From Pomphorhynchus laevis (lineage: Eukaryota > Acanthocephala > Palaeacanthocephala > Echinorhynchida > Pomphorhynchidae), in NCBI GenBank assembly GCA_012934845.2, contig WNNJ02001877.1:1-64000 (forward strand): 64,000 nucleotides of DNA, written 5' to 3'. Both the position numbers and the translations under genes were made by a program. Shown in pieces: positions 19,011 to 31,756 of the stretch (position 1 is its first letter; every line of letters begins with the position of its first letter). The notes under the pieces were generated by a model. The model did no database searches and was not told where the DNA came from. It saw nothing but the letters and a program-made list of their open reading frames with translations.

Positions 19011-19339
19011 CGCTAATTATCGCAACCTTAACTAAATAAGCAAAACGAGCTAACGTTTAACTGCTTAATTTTTATTTCATTAAAGACAGAGAGGCATTTA
19101 TATCGTAGATCCGTCGAAGTCAAGTCGAAGAAAAAACTTTCAATACTGTAATATGTCTAAACTATTAAAATGGATAAAAAATTAGTTAAAAAACAATTAA
19201 ATTGATTTTTCAATAAACTAAAAAAATCCATTTGTTCATTTTTTACATTTATTATTTTTATATTTTACAACAACAATTTCTTAATAAGATAAAACAAAAA
19301 TATACAAGATTTTTTCTTTAACCACTGGTTCGGTTGTCA

Positions 19340-22060
19340 GGTCGTAAGGGAGCGCACGAACCAATCTACTCCAGACATCACGATACTGGGCGACACACCA
19401 GTTCTCTTTCACATAGATCAAGGTGGTCTTCAAACAGTTTTGAGATTTGATATCTCCACCAGTATCCAGGTCTACCTGGAGGTCTCTTTCCAGAGAGACG
19501 AGCCTGGAAAACCCTCCGAGGAAGGCAATCCCTTGACATCCTCAGAACGTGTCCAAGACACCTCAACTGACTTTCCACGATGCGAATAAGCAGCAAATTT
19601 ACTCCGAGTATATTCCAGATTACCGAATTCCTAACCTTATCTCTAAGGTTTAAACCGACCACACCGCGAAGGAACCTCAATTAGGTCACCTGTATCCTAG
19701 ATTTTATCATTTCGGTAATAATAACAAGATCATGACCATAGGTGAAAATAGGAACGAAGATTGTTTAGTAAACCAAAAGCTTCGCCCGAAGACTCAACAC
19801 CCGCTTAACGACTAGAGACCTGCACAAAGAACGCATTGCTGCGTTAACTGCACAAATCCACTCTTCAATCTTCTTTATGTTCCTGCCGTCCTTTAGAATA
19901 AGACCCCAACATAAATGAAATCCTTCACATAAGGAAAAAACTTTTCTCCAATCCAGAGTGATATTGACACCTGAGTCCGAAACGAACACATAGAGACAGT
20001 CATGGATATACTAATAAAAATCCCTATCGCATTGCATTCCATCGTAAATCAATTTAGTAGACGTTGTAAGTCTTCAGGACGAGAAGCAAACAAAACAAAA
20101 TTATCTACAAAAAGCAAAGATGGTATCCAGATGGAACCGAACTGAAAGCCGACATCCTCAGATAATCCCGTCTCGTAATTTTGTCCATGTATACAAAGAA
20201 TAAAAGTAAAGACTAAGGACAACGCTGACGAAGCCTACTAGAAATGATTAAGACTTCCTACGTAGAACACGAACACAACTCATATCTTGTACATACATAT
20301 AAGTCACAGCTATCCGAAGATAGTGTGGTACACAATACTCCATTAGTACCTCTCACAACCTTCAAAGAAAGTCGAAAGAGTCAAGACCCAATCCGTAGTA
20401 CCAGAAACTGGTCGAAATCCGCATTGTTCCTCTTGCAACTGTCCCTCAACTATAAGCTGTATCCTTAACTCAAGAATATTAGAAAATAGCTTACCAGTTT
20501 GGCTAAGAAGAGTGATGCCCCGATAATCGAAACACTATTCAGTCACCTTTTTTAAAGATCGGTACCATCGCCCTAGTTCAACACTCACTAGGAACCTTGC
20601 CTGACTTCAATGCAATGTTGAAGATCCGAGTTAGCTACTTCATGCCTTCAACGTCGAGAGCCTTTAAATATTCAGGTCGAATATCATCTACTCCAGTAGA
20701 CTTGCCATTGCGAAGTTTTTCTTAACAACAGCAACGAACTCTTCCAAAGAGATAAGCTCTTCCGTTGTTTGTGAAGGCTCTACTTGTACAAAAGAAGGCA
20801 TATCCACCGTATTAATGTTAATCTAAAATGATCTTTCCAACAACCAAGAATTGTTTCAATGTCAGTCAGATAGACCCTCTCTTGTCATATTCAGTTTGAG
20901 GAGTCTAATGCTTTCAAACACAAAGATTCCTGATCGTCTTCCAAAACATCTTCGAAGCTGACCTATAATCAAGTTCTAAGTGCTCTCCAAACTTCTCCCA
21001 AGCCGCCTTCATCGCATCGGTAACTGCTCGAGCTGAAGCTCTCTTTGCTCGTCGGTACTTATCTACAGCTTCTACTGATTTATCATACAAAGTTGCCTCA
21101 TAAGTCAGCCTCTTCTGTTGGACAATATCTCTAAATGTTGTTGTCCACCAAGCAGTTCTATTATTTCCTTCACGACAAGCACCTAATCTTACGAGCCACA
21201 ACTTTTCACAGTTTCTTATGCTAGCGAGATTCTGAACATGTATTTCTAATCAATGTTCTTCACCACTTCTTGCAACCGAGAGAAGTCCTCCTGAATGTTG
21301 CCAGACAAACATTCTTTGACAGAAACATCTGCTAGACACTCTCAACGTGCTCTCACTCAACGTTTGGGTTTACCAGGCTTGTCTGGCATCAGATTCTGTC
21401 TCGAGGTTTACTAACTACAAGGTGGTGTTCGGTTGACAGCTCAGCCCGTCTCTTCACACGAAAATTAAGAACATAACGTCACAGATCAGATGAAACTATT
21501 ACAAAATCCATCATTGATATTTGACTTAGAGAATCATGATGACATGTGCATCTATCGACCTCTTTATGTTCAAACATTGTTGGTTATTCATAAATTGTTA
21601 CGAGAACAAAAGTGCAATAATTCAACATCACTCGCATTCAGATCGGAGAGTCTGTTCCTACCAACACTCTCTTCCAAGTGCTACTGTCGCTACCAACATG
21701 ATCATTGAAGTCACCCTATAAAACGAAGGAATCTCTCACAAGAGTACTATCAAGAAGACCCTAAATAAATCCACGAAGCCTGCGTATTCTGAGATAATGT
21801 TGGGAGCATTCGCACACACAATAATTATCCAATTTCCCTCTTTGACTAAAAGTCATAGAGACGCTAGCCTTCAGTTCACCGGGTTACACCACTCTATCAC
21901 GAACGACAAACGGAGATTTGTAAGTATCCCTAAATCCGCCTGCCGTCGCTTTCCGTTCGATACTCACTAATAGTTCAACGTCCAACCTTTATCAGAAAGT
22001 TTAGTTCCAGTTCCAGAATAGTGAAGATAAGTCTCTCCGACTATTTCTAGACTGAAGCGA
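19340..22060 (-). mobile_element. LINE-c, long but decayed copy
   Basis: Minus strand, 5' to 3': endonuclease region at about 22.0-21.4 kb (GDFNDHVG, then DFVIVSSDL and AELSTEHHLVVS in broken frames); a linker at 20914-21201 (RTAWWTTTFRDIVQQKRLTY, then AAWEKFGEHLELDYRSASKMFW); RT pieces at 20.5-20.2 kb; and the C-terminal block at 19378-19989 (GVNLLLIRIVESQLRCLGHV, LPRRVFQARLSGKRPPGRPG). The 11.65-12.8 kb copy matches its RT and C-terminal parts. Many frame changes show it is inactive. I leave the clade open; the domain order fits RTE or Rex-like LINEs. Confidence 0.8.
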
Positions 22061-22809
22061 ACCATCTCTTTAACTAATTATGGTTCCTTCCTTGTTAAAG
22101 AGATAACACTCTACGTTTCTACATGAAGGCTAGTCCGATTCGGATGATGATGCCTTTTTCGCTGTCTCTGTAAAACTTCCTGGTCACACGGCATCAAACA
22201 ATGAGAACTTATCCGGTCAGTGGTGAGTTGACCACTTATCGCTCTTAATTTATATTTCGTAAATTTGTTCTTGTCATTTATATTTTCTTGATTTTGTTTT
22301 TTTTTGCTATATCCCGTTCGCGATAATCATGCATCGCTACTGTAAGGAAACAGGCCTCTGTGACTTTCTTCCGCCATTTCGTCCATTGTTCAATCTGCCG
22401 ATGAGTCATCAGAGTGATTTTGTTTGTTCATTTATCTCCCGTTACCGATATTCTTTTATAATCCAACATAGCCATGTAAAAAACAGGACGCCGTGATTCT
22501 CTTCCGCCTTTTTTAATGAATTCGTATAAAACCTATTAAATGGTTAACATTTTTTCAGTTTATTTAATAAACTGTTTTTTTTACTTTTTACATTTATTTT
22601 TTACATTTTTTTATTTTTTTATAGTTTTGTTAACTATTTAGATAGCTAAAAAGTGTCTATTATGATAAAAACTTTTAATACTGTGGTTTGCATAAACTAT
22701 TAAAATAGAAAAATATCGAGTGATGAATTATAGCATAATTAATTATCTAAGTAATTTATTATAAAGTTCTGCTGTCTTGCTGTTTCGTCAGTCTATTTTA
22801 ATTTCGACT
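22061..22809. other. Intergenic stretch between LINE-c and the EGR gene
   Basis: No coding signal on either strand. Part of 22.1-22.5 kb may be the 5' end of LINE-c. The EGR 3' UTR should end here; a minus-strand AATAAA (TTTATT on plus) occurs near 22755. Confidence 0.4.
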
Positions 22810-23586
<777 letters not shown>

Positions 23587-23991
23587 CTAAACATCGAGAT
23601 AAAGTTGTTATTCGACAAAACGTTATGTACCAGCATTATAGAACATCCCACGTGTTGTTGTTTCAATATTAGTTCATTCACATCTTTAAATAAGTAAATT
23701 CAGAAGGTTTGAAATGCTAAAAGCTAATTTAAATAAAATAATTCTAATCTAAACAATAAAAAAAATTAAAATAAAATTTATAAATTTAATTGTCTTGTTT
23801 GGGTGGTGCGGTCCGTTCCTCCTCGTGGTGCCACTGGATAACGCTTACTCTCTGTGAGCGTGAACCAAACGCGGACCTTACCGACGACAGGCATGCGGCA
23901 GCCGGTCGGGAAAACAATTGTCGCAACCATCAAACCATGATAAAGTTTAATCAAAATGACCCCGCCAATACTAAGGCGTCCTCTGTAGACG
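23587..23991. other. Spacer between the EGR exon and the RTE element
   Basis: AT-rich to about 23.79 kb (probable EGR intron), then GC-richer sequence that belongs to the 5' part of the RTE-type LINE. The minus- and plus-strand frames here have no family match. Confidence 0.4.
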
Positions 23992-26549
23992 ACCCGTTCA
24001 GGAGGTGACATCCGGCCTGTTCGAAAAATTCACGAGGATGTGCGATCAGACAAGACCCGGTCTGTTCGGCAAATAAGCGAGGGTTCACGACGGAAGGACG
24101 ACGCCGAGACGCAAGTGATCTGGCCCAATCATACGTACGAGTTGCAACGCTCAACGTAGGAACACTGACGGGTAAATCTCGAGAAATTGCAGCTGACCTA
24201 AAGAGGAGAAAGATTGACATTCTTGCAATACAAGAGACTAAATGGAAGGGCGGAAAAGCCAAGGAAATTGGAGACGGATACAAACTGTATTATATGGGAA
24301 CTGAGACAGCACGAAACGGAGTAGCCATTGTCGTAGCAGAGAGACTCAGAGACCAAGTGTGCGAAGTGACGCGATACACTGGGAGGTTGATGAAGATTAA
24401 GCTGGCATTATGCGAAACGACCGTACACTACTTCTCTGTGTACGCTCCTCAAACAGGATGCACAGATAAAGAGAAGCTGGACTTCTGGGAAATGCTAGAT
24501 GAAAAGATGGCAGAAGTCCCCGAAGAAGACTATGTGATCATAGCCGGTGATATGAATGCCCATGTTGGACAGACGGATGAGAGTGAATGTCACGGTGGAT
24601 ATGGCATAGGTGAGAAGAACGCAGAAGGGGAACAACTACTGGAGTTTGCAACTACGCACAACCTCACCATCACCAACACCAACTTCACAAAAAGGCCGAG
24701 CCACCTGTACACATATTACCATGGAACGGGCTCACAAATCAGGAAGTCGCAAATTGATTTTGTCCTTGTGAGGCGAAAACACAAGAAGACGGTGCTAGAC
24801 ACAAAGGTCATTCCATCAGAGACCACAGCGACTCAACATAAGCCACTGATATGTGACCTGAAAATTGAAGTCCCCCGTAAACCGAGGCCAGAACAAACAA
24901 AGACGAGCCGAATCAAGTGGTGGAAACTGAGGGAAGAAGACACAGTTGGAACAAAGGCAAAGCTGGCCCGGATAAGACTACCTAGCATACATGGAGTACA
25001 GGACACCTGGACCGCGTTGCGCTGCACGATCCACCTAGCTGCAAAGCACATACTCGGATCCACCAAGCCATGTCAAAAATACATCGACAAAGAAACTTGG
25101 TTTTGGACAGAAGAGGTCAAAGACGCAGTGAAAGCAAAGAAAAATTCATACAAGGCTCTCCGGATAGCACAAACACAGGAGAACAAAGATGAATATCACC
25201 GAGCGAAAAAGAAAGCAAGGAAACAAGTGGCTATTGCTAGGAGTAACCACCTAGATAACCTCTACCAAAAGCTCGACACTCGAGAAGGAGAAAAAGGCGT
25301 GTACCGACTAGCCCGTTCAAGACGGAAGAAGGCAGCAGACATCGAGAAGTTCCATGGTATCAGCAATGAGCAGGGAAAACTCATTATACACCCACAAGAC
25401 GTGCTGGAGAGATGGAGAAGATATTTTAAAGCCATCTTTACAGAAGAGTTTGAACATCCACCAATACCAGAGGGGACTCCAAATCACACACAAGTCGATC
25501 CACTCAATGGTGCAGAGGTCAGAGAGGCAATGATGAAGATGAAGCCGGGTAAAGCCAACGGACCCGATGATTTAGCGGTGGACTTCTGGAGAATCAATCC
25601 GGATGAGTGGACACCATGGCTAACTAATTTTCTCCAGAAGATTGTTGACGCAAAAGAGGTGCCAGAAGACTGGAGTCGAAGCATAACTATTCCAATCTGG
25701 AAGCAGAAAGGAAGCCCAGCAGATTGTGAAAACTACCGCCCAATTCGTCTTCTCAGTCACACCATGAAAATCTTCGAGAGAGTGCTCGACAAGAGAATCC
25801 GTGACTCCGTCAAACTAAGTGTCAACCAGGCAGGCTTTGTGCGCAACTGTGGAGCCATCGATGCAATACACTCAGCCAAACTACTCCTTGAAAAGCACAG
25901 AGAGAAGAAGCAGCCCCTCCATGTAGCTTTTCTGGACCTTGAGAAAGCGTTCGACAGAGTACCTCATAAGCTTATATGGTACGCTTTGAGACGCAGAAAA
26001 GTACCGGAGGAATTGATCGAATGGGTGAAGATGTTGTACAAAGGAACGACGAGCAATGTGCTAACAGCAGCGGGAAAATCCAGAGAATTTCCAATCTCAG
26101 TCGGTGTGCACCAAGGATCTGCACTCTCCCCATTACTATTCATCATAGTTATGGACGTGATTACGAAAGACCTTCTAAGACAAGCACCATGGACCATCCT
26201 GTATGCCGACGATGTTATGCTGGTATCTAAAGACAAACACGACCTCGAGCAACAAGTTCAGCAATGGCACGATCGCCTGGCACAGTTTGGGTTGAAACTG
26301 AACACAGCCAAAACAGAGTACATGACGACGAACCAGAACGAAGATGTAAGCATATCAGTTAATGGCGTGCTTCTGCCAAAGACAACTGCGTTCAAATATC
26401 TGGGATCAGTCATCTCCAGCACAGGAGAAGTGGCAAAAGACGTCACCACTCGCATCAACGCAAGCTGGAAAAAATGGAGAGCAGCCACTGGAGTTTGTGC
26501 GACAAACGCATGCCAGACAAACTCAAATCGAAGTTCTACAGAAGCGTAA
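23992..26549 (+). CDS. RTE LINE polyprotein: AP endonuclease and reverse transcriptase
   Basis: The frame is open from 23992; the first Met is at 24294, but it is internal, because the endonuclease N-terminus VATLNVGTLTG, then ILAIQETKW with the catalytic Glu, is coded upstream at 24.13-24.25 kb in the same frame. From that Met: endonuclease motif GDMNAHVG near residue 85 and IDFVLV near 160; an RT domain with KPGKANGPDDL, WKQKGSPADCENYRPIRLLS, FLDLEKAFDRVPH, VHQGSALSPLLF and the catalytic YADDVMLV near residue 637. The protein nicks the target and copies the element RNA from the nick. No start codon is obvious before 24294, so a non-ATG start or 5' loss is possible. Confidence 0.88.
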
Positions 26550-26971
26550 TACGGCCTGTAGCAATGTACGGTGCTGAGTGCTGGGCAATGACAGCAGAAG
26601 CAGAACGTAAGCTTGGATGCATGGAAACCAAAATGCTAAGGTGGATCGCAGGAAAGACTCGCCTAGATCATGTCCGTAACGAAGACATCCGCAAGCGATT
26701 TGGCGTAGCACCCATAGCAGACAAACTGAGAGAATCAAGGCTGCGATGGTATGGACATGTAATGAGGGCAGACGTGAACACATTAGCGCAGGCACCATTT
26801 CAAATCGAGGTCGACGGAAAGAGACCAATAGGAAGACCACAGAAAAGATGGATGGATACCCTTCTTAAGGACATGAAAATGGTCGGACTCACGCCCAAAG
26901 ACGCAGCAAAGAAGGCATTTTGGCGTCAACGATCGTGGCAAGCGGACCCCGTCATACGGGATAAACGCTAA
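26474..26971 (+). CDS. RTE LINE polyprotein, C-terminal block in a shifted frame
   Basis: It continues the upstream frame after a shift of one base near 26.5 kb. It carries the RTE C-terminal signature: VIRPVAMYGAECWAMTAEAE, then MLRWIAGKTRLDHVRN, then LRESRLRWYGHVMR, GKRPIGRPQKRWMDT, and ADPVIRDKR before the stop. Only the C-terminal two thirds of the frame is real element protein; its first few codons precede the shift. Confidence 0.85.
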   Translation: MESSHWSLCDKRMPDKLKSKFYRSVIRPVAMYGAECWAMTAEAERKLGCMETKMLRWIAGKTRLDHVRNEDIRKRFGVAPIADKLRESRLRWYGHVMRADVNTLAQAPFQIEVDGKRPIGRPQKRWMDTLLKDMKMVGLTPKDAAKKAFWRQRSWQADPVIRDKR

Positions 26972-27017
26972 GAAGAAGAATTATGTCTTGTTTGTTTCTC
27001 AATGCAAGGATAAACAT

Positions 27018-27096
27018 TTATTTTTTGTCAATATAAACATTGACGAAAAAATAAACAAAATTGTGTGGTCGAAGCGTCTCCGTCGCTTCGACCACA
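27018..27096. repeat. Two short inverted repeats at the 5' end of an L2-like fragment
   Basis: TTATTTTTTGTCAAT (27018-27032) is answered by ATTGACGAAAAAATAA, and TGTGGTCGAAGCG (27064-27076) by its exact reverse complement (27084-27096). The right arm of the second is ordinary L2-like sequence; the left arm is an inverted copy placed at the truncation point. Confidence 0.85.
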
Positions 27097-27490
27097 TATC
27101 TTGCCCAACTCTCCTGGCCCACCATCCACATCCGCATCAACCTCTGCCTTCTTCTCGTAACTTTTCGTCTCATCGCTGTCGGCTCCCCATCGTTTATCAA
27201 CTTTCCTTTCTTAGACGACACTCGCCTCACCTCGCTATCGCTGCGTTCCCGTAATACCATCTTACTCCACGTGCTCAATTACTCCAACCACTACGGTCTC
27301 CGATCCTTCCTCGTCGCCGTTTCACTGGCCTGGAACCAACTCCCTCTCGACGTCCGCCTCGCTCCCTCCTTTATCACATTCAAACACCTCCTCCGTTCAC
27401 ACCTTCTCGACACATGATTTACATTTTTGTTTGTTGTGGTCATGTAAGCGTGCGCTGGCACGCATTTGCCACGTTAAATAAAATTGTATA
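27077..27490 (+). mobile_element. L2-like LINE, 3' fragment
   Basis: It matches the last 400 bp of the copies at 33.6 and 56.4 kb, including LSWPTIHIRI, LIAVGSPSFINFPFLDDTR and NQLPLDVRLA in translation. It ends with the family's 3' hairpin GCGTGCGCTGGCACGC and CCACGTTAAATAAA. Confidence 0.85.
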
Positions 27491-27609
27491 AATTCAAAAC
27501 ATATTTATGATTGACATATATTTAAAATATAAAAATAATATATTTCTAATTTATATCTTAGCTATAAATCACGACTTAAATAGTCTAAATATATAAATCG
27601 TAAAAGAAA

Positions 27610-28145
27610 GTTTGCCTAGGGAGGGATCTCCAGCCGACTCCAAAAATAATGCTACATTCCCTCGTTGCACGGCTGCTCTGATTCGTTGCATGATCCAGCT
27701 GAATGCACATTTATGTCAGGTTGTCCTCCTTAACCTCGAGCCAAGCTTTCTCAAAAATGCAGAAGCAATGAGGGCGATTGCGCTTAGTGTTTCGATACCG
27801 ATAGGGACGAACAAATACTGTCGATTCCTCGATGCAGCTGTATTTGGTTGGTTGGAGATGTTCCGCGTGAGCTGCAAATGCGCTAGCAGAAGACGTGTTC
27901 GACATCACTGGCTTCCAGGGCCAAGGGTTAACGGCGGATAGTTCCGTCGCAGTATCTTATTCAGTTCCATTGTGTCGTTGATGGATGAACCGTACGCAGG
28001 AATGGTAGCCTTTAATGCCTGGCAAACACCGATGCATCCAAGACGAATCGGTAAGATCGCTTGCCTATAGGCTTCGTTGGGTCGTTGCACATTGATTACT
28101 TCGCGCAATAGTCTTCGAACTTCAGTGTCGAAAAGTTGAGGCGGT
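27610..28145 (-). mobile_element. LINE-d fragment
   Basis: Minus-strand translation of 27905-28108 gives EAYRQAILPIRLGCIGVCQA, then ATIPAYGSSINDT, matching the post-RT QA-LPIRLGGIG block of the LINE-d elements at 37-40 and 46.5-48.8 kb. Other frames toward 27.6 kb continue it in broken form. Confidence 0.65.
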
Positions 28146-29352
28146 TTACTTCCGTAACAGGGGATACATCATTTATTATTGAAATGATCATGATAAATGA
28201 TAATTGATAATATAAATATTTAATTTATTATTTCATTGGCAATAAAATTATTATTTATAATTCAATTCCAAGCATCATTTATAATTCAATTAATTTCAAA
28301 TATTTTAAAAATTAATAATTTATAATAAAAAATCAAAATTTTTTAAAAATAAATATTTTAAATAAAGCCGACTTTAATTCTTCACACTTATAGTAACAAG
28401 TTAGCTCATGAATACAATAAATACAATGCTTGGCTCATTAATACGTTTAGCAAATGTAATTTTCTAAATGTATATTATTATTTAAATTAATTATTTTTAA
28501 ATGATTATAAAAATTTCAAATATAGAAGTTATATGGGTATTAGAAACTATCACAGTCCATCAGCAATCAAACCCCTAAACCGGTTTCTGCTTATTCAGCT
28601 TCATCAGTAAAGTCCCGATTTTAAAAGTATTTAGGGTTCCTTTACCACAGTTTAAAATGGTTCATCACAAGGATGATTATTACCAGATTACCTATAAATC
28701 CTCCGTCGGTCACAAAAAAGTTACTCAGCAGTATATTATAGAAATATTATTGCTGCCTGCTTCGATTCCGAAAAAGATACGGATTATATTCGTTGCTAAT
28801 TAATAAACTGGAGAAACGGAAATCACTAGGTATTAGAAACACTAATACCCAGTGATTAAATTACATTCGCAATTTATGTTTCCTCGAATTTTACATTTTT
28901 GAAGCAGATTATGACTACGGACTCAAAAGCAAGGTAATACATATTATGTTGTGGACTGTTTGATGATATGACTGAGTGCACTTTAATCAATGTATGCATT
29001 TGTTGTTTTTCGCCCCGTTCAACTCTTCAAGGGATACTGAAAAATGTTTTAAATATTACGAATGCTGTAATAAGATTTAATGTCTTGAATATGTCAACGA
29101 AATTAAACGCGTATTATTCATTTCTGCCTAAAACTCTTAAACTCAAGCAGCGCTGGCAAGCAAACTGAGAATCAACTAACACGAATTGAAAAAATTAAGT
29201 CTGAAAGAACAGATACAAGATATTCGGACGTTATATCCACATTGCCTTAATAATTTTATTAGGGTAGAGCGTGATAAACGGTCACAATAAATAATTAAAG
29301 TAATCATAAAATTTCATAAATTTTTTTAATTCCAACGAAATTATTTAATTTT
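28146..29352. other. AT-rich repeat debris, no gene recognised
   Basis: Over 75 percent A and T by eye. A short palindrome, TCACTAGGTATTAG with CTAATACCCAGTGA and a 5-nt spacer, lies at about 28823-28857. A weak open frame at 28968-29168 has a C-terminus resembling LINE RT remnants but cannot be assigned. Confidence 0.5.
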
Positions 29353-29665
29353 TGAGTCTATCACCGTTCTCCGACGTGATATCCGCTCGCTCACTTCATC
29401 TCTCCGTAATTCTTATCTTGCTCTTCGCCAGTCTCATCTCAACCTAGTACATACCAATCGCAACTCCTTCTGGCAGAATGAAATCAACACTTCATTAAAC
29501 AATAAGTCTCTTTTAGAACGATATGTCTCAGTTTAGAACGATATGAAGATGGAAGAGATGTTTGTAGATGGAAAAAAGACACTTGGAGGCAGAAATGACG
29601 ATATCCTGTATACGATGGACGGGTGCATGATTATAGATAAGGATGTAATCGGCGTATTGCATGAC
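29353..29665. mobile_element. Two L2-like fragments in opposite orientation
   Basis: 29353-29520 matches the plus-strand coding region before RT (YLALRRSHLNLL-type sequence, CNSFWQ). 29535-29665 matches the minus orientation around the RT catalytic site (GTAATCGGCGTA at 29645-29656, coding YADY on the minus strand). The junction at about 29.53 kb is an inversion. Confidence 0.75.
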
Positions 29666-29859
29666 ATTTATGTAATAGGCAGTTAAGGCTCAAAATTATT
29701 CCTAAAATTTGTCCATCATTATTTAACGTTCTGTAGAATACTTATCTAGAAGCAACATAACTAGCTCTAACAGAGGTATCAATTTATTCAAAAGGGAGCG
29801 TGACGCATAATGATTCCTGGCAATGGTAGCATTAAAAACAGCCTTAATATATCTCGTTT

Positions 29860-30190
29860 CATAATTGAAGAGACAATGAAAGCATATATTACACCGATGG
29901 TATGCAGATGATGCGACTTGTGTCATAAAAGCATCAGATTTAAACAAACTATAGCATTCTCTAAATGAAAAAGGTCCAAAATATGCTTACTATCCTAACG
30001 AATTTAAATGCACACTACTGGCTCATTCAAATAATAAGCGAAACGCTCAAATGGCATTCAATAACACAAACCTAACGGTTAAATCAGATAAAGCTATGTT
30101 GTTCTGTACACCGATTGATACTTATTATCTTGTTCGGGTAAAACTTGCTTCAAAAATCAATGAATGAATAACGATGGTTGAAAAATTATG
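29860..30190 (+). mobile_element. RT fragment of an unassigned retroelement
   Basis: Plus-strand translation gives WYADDATCVIKASDLNKL, then LNEKGPKYAYYPNEFKCTLL and VKSDKAMLF, an RT catalytic box followed by a GP-x-YGYYPN-like connection. It is short and broken at both ends. Confidence 0.6.
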
Positions 30191-30249
30191 CTTAATTGCT
30201 GAAACGGATCCACACATTGCTTATTGCGCTTATACTACCGACCGGTTAA

Positions 30250-30515
30250 TACCGATAACTACCAGCTGGTTAGTTTAACCTCTGTGTCGTGTATTAGAAA
30301 GATTACTTTATCGGATAATCAGTAACTACCTAGAATTATACAGGTTACTTTCTACTAATCAGCACGGATTCCGTAAAAACTGTTCCACAGTAATCAACCT
30401 TTTATTGGCACAGGAAAGTTGGGGTTCCATATTGGATTAGGGATATGCTGTAGATGTCATATTTTTTGACTTCTCCAAAGCATTTGATCATGTCCCCCAT
30501 GATAAGTTGATTTTT
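30250..30515 (+). mobile_element. CR1/Jockey-like LINE RT fragment
   Basis: Plus-strand translation gives LVSLTSVSCIRKI, then LSTNQHGFRKNCSTVINLL and VDVIFFDFSKAFDHVPHDKL, RT motifs of the CR1 and Jockey type. It differs from the L2-like family around it, which resumes at 30.52 kb. Confidence 0.7.
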
Positions 30516-30520
30516 GGCTT

Positions 30521-30722
30521 CTGCTCTTTATTCGTGGCTGCTCCTCTCTCATACAATCTGCTCATTTATTTACGCCAATGAACCTCCCTGCCGTGATTCA
30601 AATGCCAAATTCGATCACATTTAAACAATTTAACAATTTATATGCTTGACTTTTATATTCTTTGCTTGTCAGTAGACTTGTAAGCGTGCAGCTGGCACAT
30701 ATTTGTCACGTTAAATAAATTA
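30521..30722 (+). mobile_element. L2-like LINE 3' end
   Basis: The final 200 bp of the L2-like family in a diverged form, ending AAGCGTGCAGCTGGCACATA and CACGTTAAATAAA. Confidence 0.75.
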
Positions 30723-30784
30723 CATATATAGAATCGTGGTGCACTCGTAATAATTGTGAAATAATTTCAAAAGCCTTCACAAAG

Positions 30785-31575
30785 TTCAGTCCCAGGACCC
30801 TTGCTTTTCTCTATTCTACTCGGCGATCTCCCTCCAGTTATCAAACCTTACTCCGTTAACGTCATGCAATACGCCGATTATATTCTTATATATCATCATG
30901 CACCCGCCCATCGAATACACGATATTAACATTTCTGCATCCAACTGTAATTCTTCTATCTACAAACGTCTCTCCCATCTTCATCTCGTACTAAACCCCGA
31001 CAAGTACAAAATAATGTAGATCCTCCACCGTCAACCTAGCATATCACCTCCCTCTGTATCTTTTGTCTCATCAATCATTCCCATAGTACACAATCTCACT
31101 TTCTTAGATTTCCATTTCAATAATCACCTTTCCCTTAAACCCTCAGACGAGCGGACCTACTAGGTCCGCTCGTATAATTTTATTCTCCGTGACATATGCC
31201 GTATGCGCCCCCGAGCGCATACGGCATATGTCACTTTTCGTCTCATCGCTGACTGCTCCCCATCGTTCATAAACCACTTTTTAAAACGACACTTGTCCCA
31301 CCTCTCTATCACTGCGTTTCCGTAATTCCCTCTTACTTCACGCTCCCAATTACTCATAAAACTACGAGCTCCGATCCTTCCTCGTCGCCACCCCCTTGCC
31401 TAGAATCAGCTTTCTCTCGACGTCCGCCGAGCTCCCTCTTTTATCACATTCAAATACATCCTCCGTTCCCACATTCTCGGCACATAACTTAGATTTTTGT
31501 TTTTTGTTGTTGTGGTCATGAGCACGTGTGCCGTCCTGCATCTGCCACGTAAAAATAAATCCTTTTTTAGACATG
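30785..31575 (+). mobile_element. Diverged L2-like LINE fragment with foldback junctions
   Basis: Begins at the GSVLGP-type RT motif (CAGTCCCAGGACCC). The frame 30801-31019 is coding-like: SILLGDLPPVIKPYS, then MQYADYILIY, then LVLNPDKYKIM. At the catalytic site it reads YADY (30870-30881), as in the otherwise distinctly different copies at 33-56 kb. Two perfect palindromes (31147-31173 and 31189-31234) replace internal sequence. The 3' hairpin has changed (GCACGTGTGCCGTCCTGC). Confidence 0.8.
31147..31234. repeat. Two perfect inverted repeats within a LINE fragment
   Basis: 13-bp arms at 31147-31159 and 31161-31173; 20-bp arms at 31189-31208 and 31215-31234. The left arm of the second is normal L2-like sequence and the right arm is its inverted copy at a deletion point, after which the element resumes about 270 bp further along (compare 56.26-56.52 kb). 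Confidence 0.9.
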
Positions 31576-31756
31576 TGATAATAGGCTGATCTAGATATAC
31601 TCTATGGAAAAGGAAAAACTCCGCAAAAGCCGGTACCAATCCCGGCTGAAAAAGGAGGGTTGGTGTCAGGAAAGGGATTCACCAACTGTAAAAATACCAC
31701 TCTAAACTCTTAACATAAAGAGTCAAAACCAAAAAGCAAACACATCAAGGGCGTGA

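Larger units (their letters stand above)
23800..26985 (+). mobile_element. RTE-type non-LTR retrotransposon, nearly intact
   Basis: A single long coding region for endonuclease, RT and C-terminal block, ending in TAAGAAGAAGAAT, a tail typical of RTE elements. Its base composition is clearly richer in G and C than the surroundings. The only break I see is one frame change near 26.5 kb. That makes it the youngest-looking autonomous element in the window. An older relative lies in the Dicer intron. Confidence 0.85.
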
